DNA of 30,043 nt from positions 1 to 30,043 of the IMG/VR virus record IMGVR_UViG_3300032053_005270. The stretch is one strand, 5' to 3'. Position numbers and translations under genes: made by a program. The stretch comes from a virus. Position 1 is the stretch's first letter. Each line of letters opens with the position of its first letter. Shown in pieces: positions 23,281 to 30,043 of this stretch. The notes below the pieces were generated by a model, which searched no databases, had not been told where the DNA came from, and was given only the letters and a program-made list of their open reading frames with translations.

Positions 23281-23691
23281 ATGAAAGAAAAACCAAAAAA
23301 GAAAAAAATTAAAGGATGGAAACAAGTTAAAGATTCCGGAGTAAGAGAAAATTTCGAGACAGGATCAAAACGTGATAGTAGAAATGGAAAGGGAAGATTT
23401 GATCTATTACCTTTTTATGCTATTCAACGATTGGCTAGAGTTTATGAAAATGGAGCAATAAAGTATGGTAATAATAATTGGAGATTGGGACAACCATGTA
23501 GTAGATATTTAGATTCAGCAATAAGACATTTATTTAAAGCTGGCGGCGGGTGGAAAGATGAAGATCATTTTGCTCAAGCAATATGGAACATAGCAGCAAT
23601 CATTGAAACTCAAAAAATGATTGAATTAAATAAAGCACCAGAAAATTTGGATGATTTAACAGAATATACTCCTGTGTGGGAGGAAGGATAA
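23281..23691 (+). CDS. dATP/dGTP diphosphohydrolase-like protein (DUF5664, MazG-like fold)
   Basis: Proteins of this family hydrolyse purine dNTPs. The cyanophage S-2L relative MazZ supplies nucleotides for a diaminopurine genome, while other members are uncharacterised. Visible signatures are GKGRFDLLPFYAIQRLARVYENGAIKYG split over 36-63, NNNWRLGQP (64-72), SAIRHLFKAG (79-88) and DEDHFAQAIWNIAAI (93-107), where acidic residues and His would bind metal and phosphates. The start chosen is ATG 23281, with AAAGG upstream; an ATG 10 codons earlier lies inside the preceding gene. The neighbouring reductase suggests a shared role in the dNTP pool. No PurZ-like adenylosuccinate synthetase is seen, so a Z-genome is not supported here. 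Confidence 0.8.
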   Translation: MKEKPKKKKIKGWKQVKDSGVRENFETGSKRDSRNGKGRFDLLPFYAIQRLARVYENGAIKYGNNNWRLGQPCSRYLDSAIRHLFKAGGGWKDEDHFAQAIWNIAAIIETQKMIELNKAPENLDDLTEYTPVWEEG

Positions 23692-23706
23692 TATTATATA
23701 TTTTAA

Positions 23707-24462
23707 ATGTTAAACGATGGGGAACCAAAAAAATTCTTTGATTATTCTGGATCGATAGAAAATCGATATCCTGTATTTTTGGATTTGGTTAATTCTCCAT
23801 CAAAAATGAAAATATTTGTAAAGAATATAAATGATTTTCATAGTTATAAAAAATTCGCGTCATCCCCGACTCGCAACCTGAGATTTAATATCTACGAAGA
23901 AAAAAGTGGTAATAATATAGGATCGATAGGATTGTCAAGTGCCACTATTGCTATTAAATGTAGAGATGATTATATTGGTTGGAATAAAGATCAAAGATTA
24001 AAAAATCTTGGTATGATAGCGAGCAATTCCAGATTTGTACTTGTTAAAGATAGAATTACTATTAAAAATGTTGGTAGTATGACATTGAAAAGATTAGAAA
24101 TTGATGGTGGTAAATATTGGAAAGAAAGGTATGGCCAAATTCTGACGTTGATTGAAACTTTCATACAAATGGAAAGAGACAAAGAATATAATGGACAACA
24201 AAAAAGATCTGGTTCTGTTTACAGAGCAAGCAACTGGACCGAGGTTGGTATGACCAGTGGAGTATCTATAAAAAAGTCGCCTGATGCCCTCTGGCGCAAA
24301 GAAAAGGGTATAAGAGGTGAGTTGGCTAGGAAGGATCTAAAAGCAGCAAGAGAAAAATATGGTTATGCTGATGGACAAGAATATATTGTTTCTAAATCTT
24401 TACCTAAAATAATGTTTATTAAACCGTTGATAATTGATTGGAGAGAAAAATTAACGGTTTAA
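23707..24462 (+). CDS. DruA-like (DUF4338) protein 2
   Basis: A 251-residue protein matching the DUF4338 core closely: IGSIGLSSATIAIKCRDDYIGW split over 71-92, RLKNLGMIASNSRFVLV (97-113), VGSMTLKRL (122-130), WKERYGQILTLIETF (138-152) and GSVYRASNWTEVGMTSG (169-185). The [RC]D-x-[YW]IGW, N-x-RF, ETF and YRASNW motifs are the family's most conserved points. It is shorter than the paralogue at 21090 and closer to cellular DruA in motif spacing. Two GC-rich patches (about 23849-23878 and 24276-24298) stand out. Its end overlaps by 12 bases the end of the convergent minus-strand gene. The function in a phage is unknown. Confidence 0.75.
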   Translation: MLNDGEPKKFFDYSGSIENRYPVFLDLVNSPSKMKIFVKNINDFHSYKKFASSPTRNLRFNIYEEKSGNNIGSIGLSSATIAIKCRDDYIGWNKDQRLKNLGMIASNSRFVLVKDRITIKNVGSMTLKRLEIDGGKYWKERYGQILTLIETFIQMERDKEYNGQQKRSGSVYRASNWTEVGMTSGVSIKKSPDALWRKEKGIRGELARKDLKAAREKYGYADGQEYIVSKSLPKIMFIKPLIIDWREKLTV

Positions 24463-24738
24463 AGTAACGACGGATTGATTATCAACAGCAAGAATTAAGT
24501 AATTATCTGCTACTTTTGATAATAGAATATCTTTATATTTGCCTGATCCGTGTATGAAATTAACGTATATAGCCCTACATTGATTCATTTTTGTATTTCT
24601 TGCTGCCGGTGGATCACAATTACACATCCTACCAAATTCTTCTATACACCTTCCCAATGATCCAACTTCAGGACTAAGATTCATTAATCCGTGAGAACTC
24701 ATGAAATGGTAAAATTCAATTTGGTTATTAATTTTCAT
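24451..24738 (-). CDS. Small unknown protein, Cys-containing
   Basis: A 95-residue protein with HFMSSHGLMNLSPEVGSLGR, then EEFGRMCNCDPPAARNTKMN and a C-terminal beta segment (NYLILAVDNQSVVTL). The CNCDPPAARNTK loop could bind metal with nearby Cys residues, but this is not a known motif. Its start overlaps the membrane-protein gene by 11 bases, placing it at the 3' end of the minus-strand cassette. The family is not recognised. Confidence 0.6.
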   Translation of the reverse strand: MKINNQIEFYHFMSSHGLMNLSPEVGSLGRCIEEFGRMCNCDPPAARNTKMNQCRAIYVNFIHGSGKYKDILLSKVADNYLILAVDNQSVVTLNR

Positions 24739-25096
24739 CTAACAATTTGGATATAACACCAAACATAAATAATGAAATTATACATAAAATACATGTATAA
24801 GAAATAAAACTAAAAATTGAATATGAAATAAAGATAGAAAATATTCCTGATAACCAAATATTAAAACATAAACGACATCCAATTAATTTAAAAAAGAATT
24901 TATTATATTTCATTTTTAAAAAGAGAGGATAACTTATTAATGGATTAATAAGTCGTTCATCTTTAAATTCTTTTTCTTTTATAAATTTATTTAAACCAAA
25001 TAAATTGGCATAATCTACAAAAGCATCTGATTTAAACCAGATTAACATTATAACTGATATAATAAATGGAAAAATGAATAACAACGGTGAAATCAT
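24728..25096 (-). CDS. Polytopic membrane protein
   Basis: A 122-residue protein with a hydrophobic N-terminal helix (LLFIFPFIISVIMLIWF), a polar middle and two more hydrophobic helices at about 75-115 (WLSGIFSIFISYSIFSFI, ILCIISLFMFGVI). GCRLCFNIW just before the second helix is a C-x-x-C pair at the membrane edge. The start overlaps the upstream glycosyltransferase stop (ATGA), implying coupled translation. It might anchor or assist the glycan enzymes; no function is assigned. Confidence 0.65.
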   Translation of the reverse strand: MISPLLFIFPFIISVIMLIWFKSDAFVDYANLFGLNKFIKEKEFKDERLINPLISYPLFLKMKYNKFFFKLIGCRLCFNIWLSGIFSIFISYSIFSFISYTCILCIISLFMFGVISKLLDEN

Positions 25097-26349
25097 TGGT
25101 TTTTAGATTTTATTTGTTCAAATACTCTAAATAATTCATCCGTGCAATAAGGATCTCCATCGATAACTTTCATTTGATTTTTATACCACTCAGAAGAAGA
25201 ATTAATTAAATTGGAAGATAAATCTATTAATTTATTAATTTTGATATTAAAGATATCATATTCCATCTCTCCTTCTTCTCCACTATCTTCGATCATTGTG
25301 GGTAATAAAGTAAGAGTTTTAAGTCGTTCGTTATTTAATTGATTTCCATCTAATGTAATAATTATATCATTTATTGGAAAGTCAACGTTTATCTTTTTTA
25401 TTCTTTGATGTATATTAAATGGTGTTCCCGGCTGAACCTGTTCAATATAATGTTCTGTAGGACAGTCTACATAAATTGTAGAGAACCACGGTTCAATGGT
25501 TGAAATTATTTGTTGAGGACAATTATTAATTACAACGCCTACATCAAATTTTTTGTGTATGATTGGATAACAGTTTTCATCATTTTGAATCCAATGTCCC
25601 CACTTACGAATAAAGTGGACCATATTTTTAGCACAACATAATTTATAAAATAAATCATTTTCTTTTTGTTTATTCCAATTCTCTCCTCTACATCCTCTGC
25701 ATGTAAAATGATACACAAATGAATCTCTACTTTGTTTAATATTATAACCTGCTAATATAAATCTTTGAAATAAATCTGAATCTTCGTATTGCTGTGGTGA
25801 CAGATATTTATCATGACCTCCTATAGATAAAAAATCGTCTTTATGAATTAACCAAGGAGCAAAAATTCCTTTTGTGATTTTATTAGTTTCTTCCTGTTGT
25901 TTTTTGTGACAAAAATCTAAAAATTCTTTTTCTTTAAATTCTGATATATCTTCTCCAAAATTTTGAATAATTTTTTCTTTTCCTATTGGATGTAAAGGAG
26001 GTTCAATTCTAGTTGCTGATATCACTGATTTTGGACTCCAGTATTTTAATAAATTTTCTACATAATTTGGACCGCACCTCATATCGGCATGAAATATTGA
26101 AACAATGCTGTTTTTTGACATTTTTATTCCTATATCATAAAGAACAACGTGTCCTACGTGGTTGTTATTTTTATGATAATATGTAGTTAAATTATTATCT
26201 TTTAATGTAGATAACCAAGTTTTTGTTCCATCTGTAGAATTATCATCTAATATAATTATTTCATGTTGAGAATAATATTTTCTAATACTATTATATGCAG
26301 ATTTTATATATTTTTCGTTATTTCTGGTAGGTATAACAAATGTAATCAT
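25093..26349 (-). CDS. Family 2 (GT-A) glycosyltransferase with C-terminal extension
   Basis: Transfers a sugar from a nucleotide sugar. The GT-A start MITFVIPTRNNEKYIKSAYNS, the DDNSTDGT loop (35-42), GHVVLYDIGIKMSKNSIVSIFHADM with a metal-binding HADM (87-90), and later GGHDKYLSPQQYEDSDLFQRF (acidic catalytic region) are typical of GT2. Residues 270-418 form an extra domain beginning FDVGVVINNCPQQIISTIEPW, which I do not recognise. It may be a degenerate second transferase or an acceptor-binding part. It belongs to a minus-strand glycan cassette. The target could be phage virion proteins, modified DNA bases or host surface sugars. Confidence 0.85.
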   Translation of the reverse strand: MITFVIPTRNNEKYIKSAYNSIRKYYSQHEIIILDDNSTDGTKTWLSTLKDNNLTTYYHKNNNHVGHVVLYDIGIKMSKNSIVSIFHADMRCGPNYVENLLKYWSPKSVISATRIEPPLHPIGKEKIIQNFGEDISEFKEKEFLDFCHKKQQEETNKITKGIFAPWLIHKDDFLSIGGHDKYLSPQQYEDSDLFQRFILAGYNIKQSRDSFVYHFTCRGCRGENWNKQKENDLFYKLCCAKNMVHFIRKWGHWIQNDENCYPIIHKKFDVGVVINNCPQQIISTIEPWFSTIYVDCPTEHYIEQVQPGTPFNIHQRIKKINVDFPINDIIITLDGNQLNNERLKTLTLLPTMIEDSGEEGEMEYDIFNIKINKLIDLSSNLINSSSEWYKNQMKVIDGDPYCTDELFRVFEQIKSKNQ

Positions 26350-26410
26350 ACAGATTTAGATTTTAATAAATAATAAAACAATATATTATCATAAAAATTA
26401 TATTTTAATT

Positions 26411-27028
26411 TTATAGCGTAATTACTTTAGATTTTTTCCGAAGAATTGTCAAACCATTATTTACTGGAATGGTTGACCATTCCCATTTTTGAGGGTCAAG
26501 TTCATTGACAGCACGATATGGTCCACCGCCTTCCCAAACTTGATTATTGTAATGATTTGATATGGGTAGAAAATAATTAGGATGATTCCACTCTCCCATT
26601 AAATCATGAAGAAAAATAATACTATTAACGTTTGTTAGAGAATCAATCAATTCCAATTCTTTTTTAACATGTTCATATTTATGAAAATCATCAATAAAAA
26701 TAACATCAAATTTTTTATTTTCTACAATACAATTATTTAAAAATTGTATAGCATCAATTTGAATAAATTGCCATGTTAGAGCAAAATCTTGTGGTGGTGT
26801 CCAATGGGTTGGTTCTATATCAATAGATGTAAGTTTTCCATTATTCATAAATGCACCTAAAAGTAATGGTTCAGTTGTATTACCATTACATACTCCTAAT
26901 TCTAAAATATTTTTTGCTTTTATTTGCAAAACAATAGAAAAAAGTGTTAAAACATGTTGATCACTATCACATTGCCCAATCATTGTTTTTCTAATTAAAT
27001 TATTTAAAGTTGTATCAATTATATTCAT
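26411..27028 (-). CDS. Class I SAM-dependent methyltransferase
   Basis: A 205-residue Rossmann-fold methyltransferase. Motif I is ILELGVCNGNTTEP (41-54), the acidic residue ending strand 2 is in LTSIDIEP, and FDVIFIDDFHKYEHVKKEL (107-125) with IIFLHDLMG (137-145) resembles the small-molecule/sugar methyltransferases grouped as Methyltransf_24. In phages and bacteria these often sit with glycosyltransferases and methylate sugars. The start ATG has no Shine-Dalgarno sequence, and the 53-base region before it contains a degenerate hairpin related to the IS605-like repeats. Confidence 0.8.
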   Translation of the reverse strand: MNIIDTTLNNLIRKTMIGQCDSDQHVLTLFSIVLQIKAKNILELGVCNGNTTEPLLLGAFMNNGKLTSIDIEPTHWTPPQDFALTWQFIQIDAIQFLNNCIVENKKFDVIFIDDFHKYEHVKKELELIDSLTNVNSIIFLHDLMGEWNHPNYFLPISNHYNNQVWEGGGPYRAVNELDPQKWEWSTIPVNNGLTILRKKSKVITL

Positions 27029-27032
27029 ATTT

Positions 27033-27080
27033 TTAGAAGAAGGAAACCATCAATGACTTTAATTTAGATGTTGTTGACAT
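27033..27080. repeat. Degenerate right-end-like hairpin (copy E)
   Basis: Plus-strand GAAGGAAACCATC, a CTTTA core and GATG (to 27070) resemble copy D. CATC (27048-27051) can pair with GATG (27067-27070). Reading minus, the flank GTTTCCTTC..TC..AA..A.TATGAAT is nearly the same as at copy D. A 15-codon minus ORF (MSTTSKLKSLMVSFF) spans it; I doubt it is a gene. Confidence 0.35.
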
Positions 27081-27081
27081 A

Positions 27082-28008
27082 TCATATTCCTCTTACGTTT
27101 GGATAGTGATTTAAGAACCATTCAACGGAATTTATTAAAGCAGTATTAAAAGGAGTAAATTTAAATTTTGGAAGAATCATTCTTAAAAGAGAATTATCAG
27201 TTGGTCGTCTGAGTTGTCCATTTGGTTTATCGGTCAACCATATTACATTATGATAATTGAATATTTCACATAGTTTTTCAACTACTATTTTGATGGGAAT
27301 TTCCTCTTGACCCGAAGCAATCATTTTTTGAGGTATAGTATCTAAATTAAGTAAATCAAAGCAAATTTTTGATAAATCCTTAGAATAAATAAACTCTCTT
27401 TGGGCGGTTCCATTACCCCAAACTTCAAATGGTTTATTCAATTTCTTGGCTAGATAACATTTATGTATCAAACTAGGTAATACATGTCCACCTACTAAAT
27501 CATAATTATCACATTCTCCAAAAATATTAACCGGAATAATAGAACAATAATTTACACCATATTGTTTTTTATATGCTTCAATTTGAACATCAATCATTCT
27601 TTTAGAATATGCATATGCACCATGTGCGAAGTATGCTTTTCCATCGTGAAGATATTCCTCCTTAACAATTTCTAAATCTTGAGGGAATGCACAAATGGAA
27701 GAAAATGCTATAAGCTTTTTAACACCGTGTTTGTATGATTCATCTATAACATTGGTATTCATCAACATATTATTGTAAAATAATTCTGCTGGATGAGCTA
27801 GATTTTTTCCAATTCCTCCAACCATAGCAGCTGTATGAATTACAAAATCAGGATGATATAATTCTATAATATCTTTTACATCTTGCTGCTTAGTTAAATC
27901 TCCATCTTTTCTATTTACACTAAAAACTTCAAATGAAGGATAATCTTTAGCAACTGATTTTATAGCATTACCAACCATTCCATCTCCTCCTGTAACTAAT
28001 ATTTTCAT
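27082..28008 (-). CDS. GDP-L-fucose synthase-like NAD(P)-dependent sugar epimerase/reductase
   Basis: An extended short-chain dehydrogenase. GDP-L-fucose synthase makes GDP-L-fucose from a GDP-4-keto-6-deoxymannose precursor. The cofactor loop TGGDGMVG (6-13), HTAAMVGGIGKN (58-69), LIAFSSICAFP (99-109, catalytic Ser), the catalytic pair in YAYSK (Y132, K136), IIPVNIFGECDN and EVWGNGTAQREFIYSKDL are characteristic of this branch. At 308 residues it is complete. The start overlaps the upstream STELLO-like gene stop by 4 bases (ATGA). It suggests fucose or a related deoxysugar is added by the neighbouring transferases. No GDP-mannose dehydratase is seen in the window, so the precursor would come from the host or elsewhere in the genome. 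Confidence 0.85.
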   Translation of the reverse strand: MKILVTGGDGMVGNAIKSVAKDYPSFEVFSVNRKDGDLTKQQDVKDIIELYHPDFVIHTAAMVGGIGKNLAHPAELFYNNMLMNTNVIDESYKHGVKKLIAFSSICAFPQDLEIVKEEYLHDGKAYFAHGAYAYSKRMIDVQIEAYKKQYGVNYCSIIPVNIFGECDNYDLVGGHVLPSLIHKCYLAKKLNKPFEVWGNGTAQREFIYSKDLSKICFDLLNLDTIPQKMIASGQEEIPIKIVVEKLCEIFNYHNVIWLTDKPNGQLRRPTDNSLLRMILPKFKFTPFNTALINSVEWFLNHYPNVRGI

Positions 28009-28958
28009 AAATTTTTAATAATCTCTTTCCATTCACGGAACGATTTAGAAGATTGTTCCGATAAATACTTATGTATGAATTCTGGATTAATCATTAAATC
28101 TTCCAATAATTTTTTATTATATTCCATTCCACAATATTCTTTTTTCATATCAGTGATTACTGAGTATCTTCCCATAGTTCCCAACGAGCGGTCGCTTAAT
28201 ACTCCTGGTTTTGTATAAATGATTTTATATCCTTTTGATTGAATATAAAAACTTGCCCATATATCTTGTTGTCTTTCAGTTTGAGGAAAAAGAAAATAAT
28301 CAGAAATTATTTTTCGGGACAAAATAATATTTTGTCCATTACACGGACCAAATCTATCACTTGCTATTGGAAATTTAAGAGGGTCAAATATACATCGTGG
28401 TTTATAAATCATTCTACAAATAGCATCCACATCCGGATCACCATTCCATAAAATTGCCTGTAGATCAGGGACAATAATAACATCTTTAATGAATTTGTCG
28501 TATTTTCTATCAGGTAGAAGTTCTAGAGGAAATCCACGGTGCCACAAATGACTATATTCTTTAAATGATCCGATAGGATCAAAAGCTATATCATTTTCAT
28601 TTTGTTTTAGATAAAGAGTAGTTTTAGTTTCTTTTCCCACACATAAATCCTCTCCCCAATTATCATATGGGATATTGTCGTCATCTATAAGTGCAATATA
28701 ATCAGCTCCACGACTATAAGCTTCTAATATTGCCATATTTTTTCTTTCCATACAATTCCATCCAATTAAATCACTCAATTTTTTATATTTGGATTCTTGA
28801 TAATTTGGATGAATATAAGTTACGTTTGGTATATTTTGAAATAAATTATGTTGAGTTTTTAAATCTCCAGCAACTATAACTTCCATACCAAAGGAAGCAT
28901 ATTTTAATAATGCTTCTGTTGGTGGATTAATTGTAGTAGTAGCTATTTTTAAATTCAT
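28005..28958 (-). CDS. STELLO-like (DUF288) glycosyltransferase
   Basis: The N-terminus LKIATTTINPPTEALLKYASF, VIVAGDLKT (28-35), GWNCMERKNMAILEAYSRGAD split over 67-86 and YIALIDDDNIPYDNW (87-101, metal-binding DDD) match the STELLO/DUF288 family, whose plant members affect cellulose synthesis and whose bacterial and viral members are presumed transferases. FDPIGSF, LWHRGFPLELLPDR and SDRFGPCNGQNIILSRK continue the pattern. It is complete at 317 residues. Donor and acceptor are unknown; the adjacent fucose synthase suggests a deoxysugar. It is preceded on the minus strand by right-end-like hairpin D. Confidence 0.8.
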   Translation of the reverse strand: MNLKIATTTINPPTEALLKYASFGMEVIVAGDLKTQHNLFQNIPNVTYIHPNYQESKYKKLSDLIGWNCMERKNMAILEAYSRGADYIALIDDDNIPYDNWGEDLCVGKETKTTLYLKQNENDIAFDPIGSFKEYSHLWHRGFPLELLPDRKYDKFIKDVIIVPDLQAILWNGDPDVDAICRMIYKPRCIFDPLKFPIASDRFGPCNGQNIILSRKIISDYFLFPQTERQQDIWASFYIQSKGYKIIYTKPGVLSDRSLGTMGRYSVITDMKKEYCGMEYNKKLLEDLMINPEFIHKYLSEQSSKSFREWKEIIKNL

Positions 28959-28964
28959 AATCTT

Positions 28965-29010
28965 GGAGGAAGGAAACTCCTTCGGCTTTAGCCAAGGGGA
29001 GGAATTCCAA
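28965..29010 (+). repeat. Solo IS605-type right-end-like hairpin (copy D)
   Basis: GGAAACTCCTT, then GGC (28984-28986), loop TTTA and GCC (28991-28993), then AAGGGGAGGAATTCC. GGAAACTCCT is identical to the tnpB element's right end 23 kb away. No tnpB is attached. It lies between two minus-strand glycosyltransferase genes, opposite to their direction. Confidence 0.6.
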
Positions 29011-29029
29011 CCACTACCAACATCTTATA

Positions 29030-29884
29030 CTAATCATCATAATCTGTCAATGTGCCAATCGTATCTGACAACGTAAGTTTAATAACATTTGGTTTAATTT
29101 GTTCTATAATTGCATTAGAATATCCCCAAGTTGGTCGATTTATATATCCTCCACAATTTCTCTCCGATGCTGGTGTGTTTTTGTGATATGACTTATCGTG
29201 AGGATGTTGTAAATGTCTATAATATCCTTGTAAATAATAAACAGGCATTGAATTCAAATTGAATTGATATAATATTTCTACATCCATATGAATTTGATGT
29301 TCTTCGTGTTTGTGAACTAAACTAACCTCATTATAGGCTCCTATTTTTTGAAAATCATTCTTGGTAGCAATAATAAAATCTCCAGGAGTACAATCACCTA
29401 AATTATATTCATTTATTTTATCATAATGTGTATATTCATCACAATTAGGCCAACAAGCATTAATTCTAAGTGTTGGTCTTCCATATACTCCATTTATATT
29501 TTCTTTTACCATTTTAACTATAGAATCTGATAATTCTTCATCATTAAGAATATCTGAATTTTCTACTAATGTATATTTTCCTGTAGAATGACGAATACCT
29601 ATATTTTTAGCAAAATATTCTAAAAAATAGTTCGGGTTGATACCATCTTTTTTTGGTATAGATTTATCTATAACCAAATGATTAACCAAAACATCTATTT
29701 TACAAATTTCATCATTTAGATAAAATGGATCATCTGAACACCAATCTACTAATAGAGTTTCTACATTTAATCCTCTATCAATCAATTGTTTAACATTTTC
29801 GTTAATAGTTAATGCTAATTTTTTTATGTTATCAGGATCATAATCATCATTCCTGCTTACTGTAATATATGATATATCACTCAT
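29030..29884 (-). CDS. Family 2-like GT-A glycosyltransferase
   Basis: A 284-residue protein with the GT-A fold start ISYITVSRNDDYD (4-16), ETLLVDWCSDDP (42-53), KNIGIRHSTGKYTLVENSD (93-111, with the NSD metal site) and HEEHQIHMDVEILYQF, an acidic helix as in GT2-like enzymes. It starts with an ATG that overlaps the stop of the upstream zinc-ribbon gene by 3 bases. It ends before right-end-like hairpin D. It probably acts with the other transferases of the cassette. Confidence 0.78.
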   Translation of the reverse strand: MSDISYITVSRNDDYDPDNIKKLALTINENVKQLIDRGLNVETLLVDWCSDDPFYLNDEICKIDVLVNHLVIDKSIPKKDGINPNYFLEYFAKNIGIRHSTGKYTLVENSDILNDEELSDSIVKMVKENINGVYGRPTLRINACWPNCDEYTHYDKINEYNLGDCTPGDFIIATKNDFQKIGAYNEVSLVHKHEEHQIHMDVEILYQFNLNSMPVYYLQGYYRHLQHPHDKSYHKNTPASERNCGGYINRPTWGYSNAIIEQIKPNVIKLTLSDTIGTLTDYDD

Positions 29885-30043
29885 AATTTCTTTTCTTGAT
29901 GTGCTACACCATATTCCTTCAATGACATTTCATGTATCATATCCATTCTTTCTGCTAAACAAGTAGGACATACTTCTCGTTCCGGATCTTTGGGGTATCT
30001 TCCTCTTATTTTTATCAACTTTCCTCCACATATAGAACATCCA
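29881..30043 (-). CDS. Zinc-ribbon protein, 5' end outside the window
   Basis: A minus-strand frame of 53 residues open to the window edge: GCSICGGKLIKIRGRYPKDP, then VCPTCLAERMDMIHEM and a stop (29881-29883) overlapping the next ATG. Two C-x-x-C pairs (CSICG and CPTC) about 22 residues apart form a classic zinc ribbon. Too little is visible to name it. Confidence 0.6.
   Translation of the reverse strand, partial: GCSICGGKLIKIRGRYPKDPEREVCPTCLAERMDMIHEMSLKEYGVAHQEKKL

Noticed and set aside
27033-27080. 15-codon minus-strand gene (MSTTSKLKSLMVSFF)
   Set aside because: Too short to support, and it coincides with the degenerate hairpin; kept only as a repeat note.
1-30043. CRISPR array or integrase/attachment site
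   Set aside because: No regularly spaced repeats and no recombinase gene of the integrase type were found.

Overview
The window is a dense, AT-rich stretch of a large tailed-phage genome. It carries a T4-type replication and recombination set: a gp32-like single-stranded DNA binding protein, a RecA/UvsX recombinase, a FEN-type 5'-3' exonuclease, a gp41/DnaB-like helicase and a probable gp62-like clamp-loader subunit. A compact family A DNA polymerase takes the place of the T4 family B enzyme. There is also a monomeric adenosylcobalamin-dependent (class II) ribonucleotide reductase, a Mom-type DNA modification enzyme and a surface-glycan gene cassette. No integrase, tRNA, rRNA or CRISPR array was seen. 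The host cannot be named from this window. Shine-Dalgarno sequences are weak or absent before many genes, and at least one promoter would give a nearly leaderless mRNA.

Layout. At 1-2140 is the 3' part of a probable baseplate/tail protein. At 2180-7217 are polA, an unknown Pro/Ser/Thr-rich protein, an IS605-type tnpB element, a small unknown gene and the gp32-like gene with its own promoter. At 7242-10031 are the recombinase (fractured by a split intein in its P-loop) and the flap endonuclease. At 10033-11042 are four small genes including a SET-domain protein. At 11211-14157 is the helicase, also fractured by a split intein in its P-loop, with a Vsr-like homing endonuclease gene between its halves. 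At 14278-17261 are an HNH-type endonuclease and the ribonucleotide reductase. At 17399-20167 are a membrane/coiled-coil protein, the Mom-like gene and two probable virion or scaffold proteins. At 20227-20754 is an isolated transcription unit with strong signals. At 20815-24462 are small genes, the gp62-like subunit, a dATP/dGTP diphosphohydrolase-like enzyme and two DruA-like (DUF4338) proteins. From 24451 to the end the minus strand carries a small unknown gene, a membrane protein, three glycosyltransferases, a methyltransferase, a GDP-L-fucose synthase-like enzyme and a partial zinc-ribbon protein.

The main discovery is a pair of atypically split inteins, each inside the Walker A motif of a replication ATPase. 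In the recombinase the N-intein is only 13 residues. In the helicase it is 63 residues, and a homing endonuclease gene lies between the halves. The predicted spliced products are 384 and 462 residues, normal lengths for UvsX and gp41. Both C-halves begin with the same motif (EKT-x-[IV]-IKIK), which suggests a common origin of the split site.

A second theme is a family of short hairpins with a CTTTAG or CTTTA core, resembling right ends of IS200/IS605 elements. One ends the tnpB element. Others stand alone at the 3' end of polA, upstream of tnpB and between glycan genes on the other strand.
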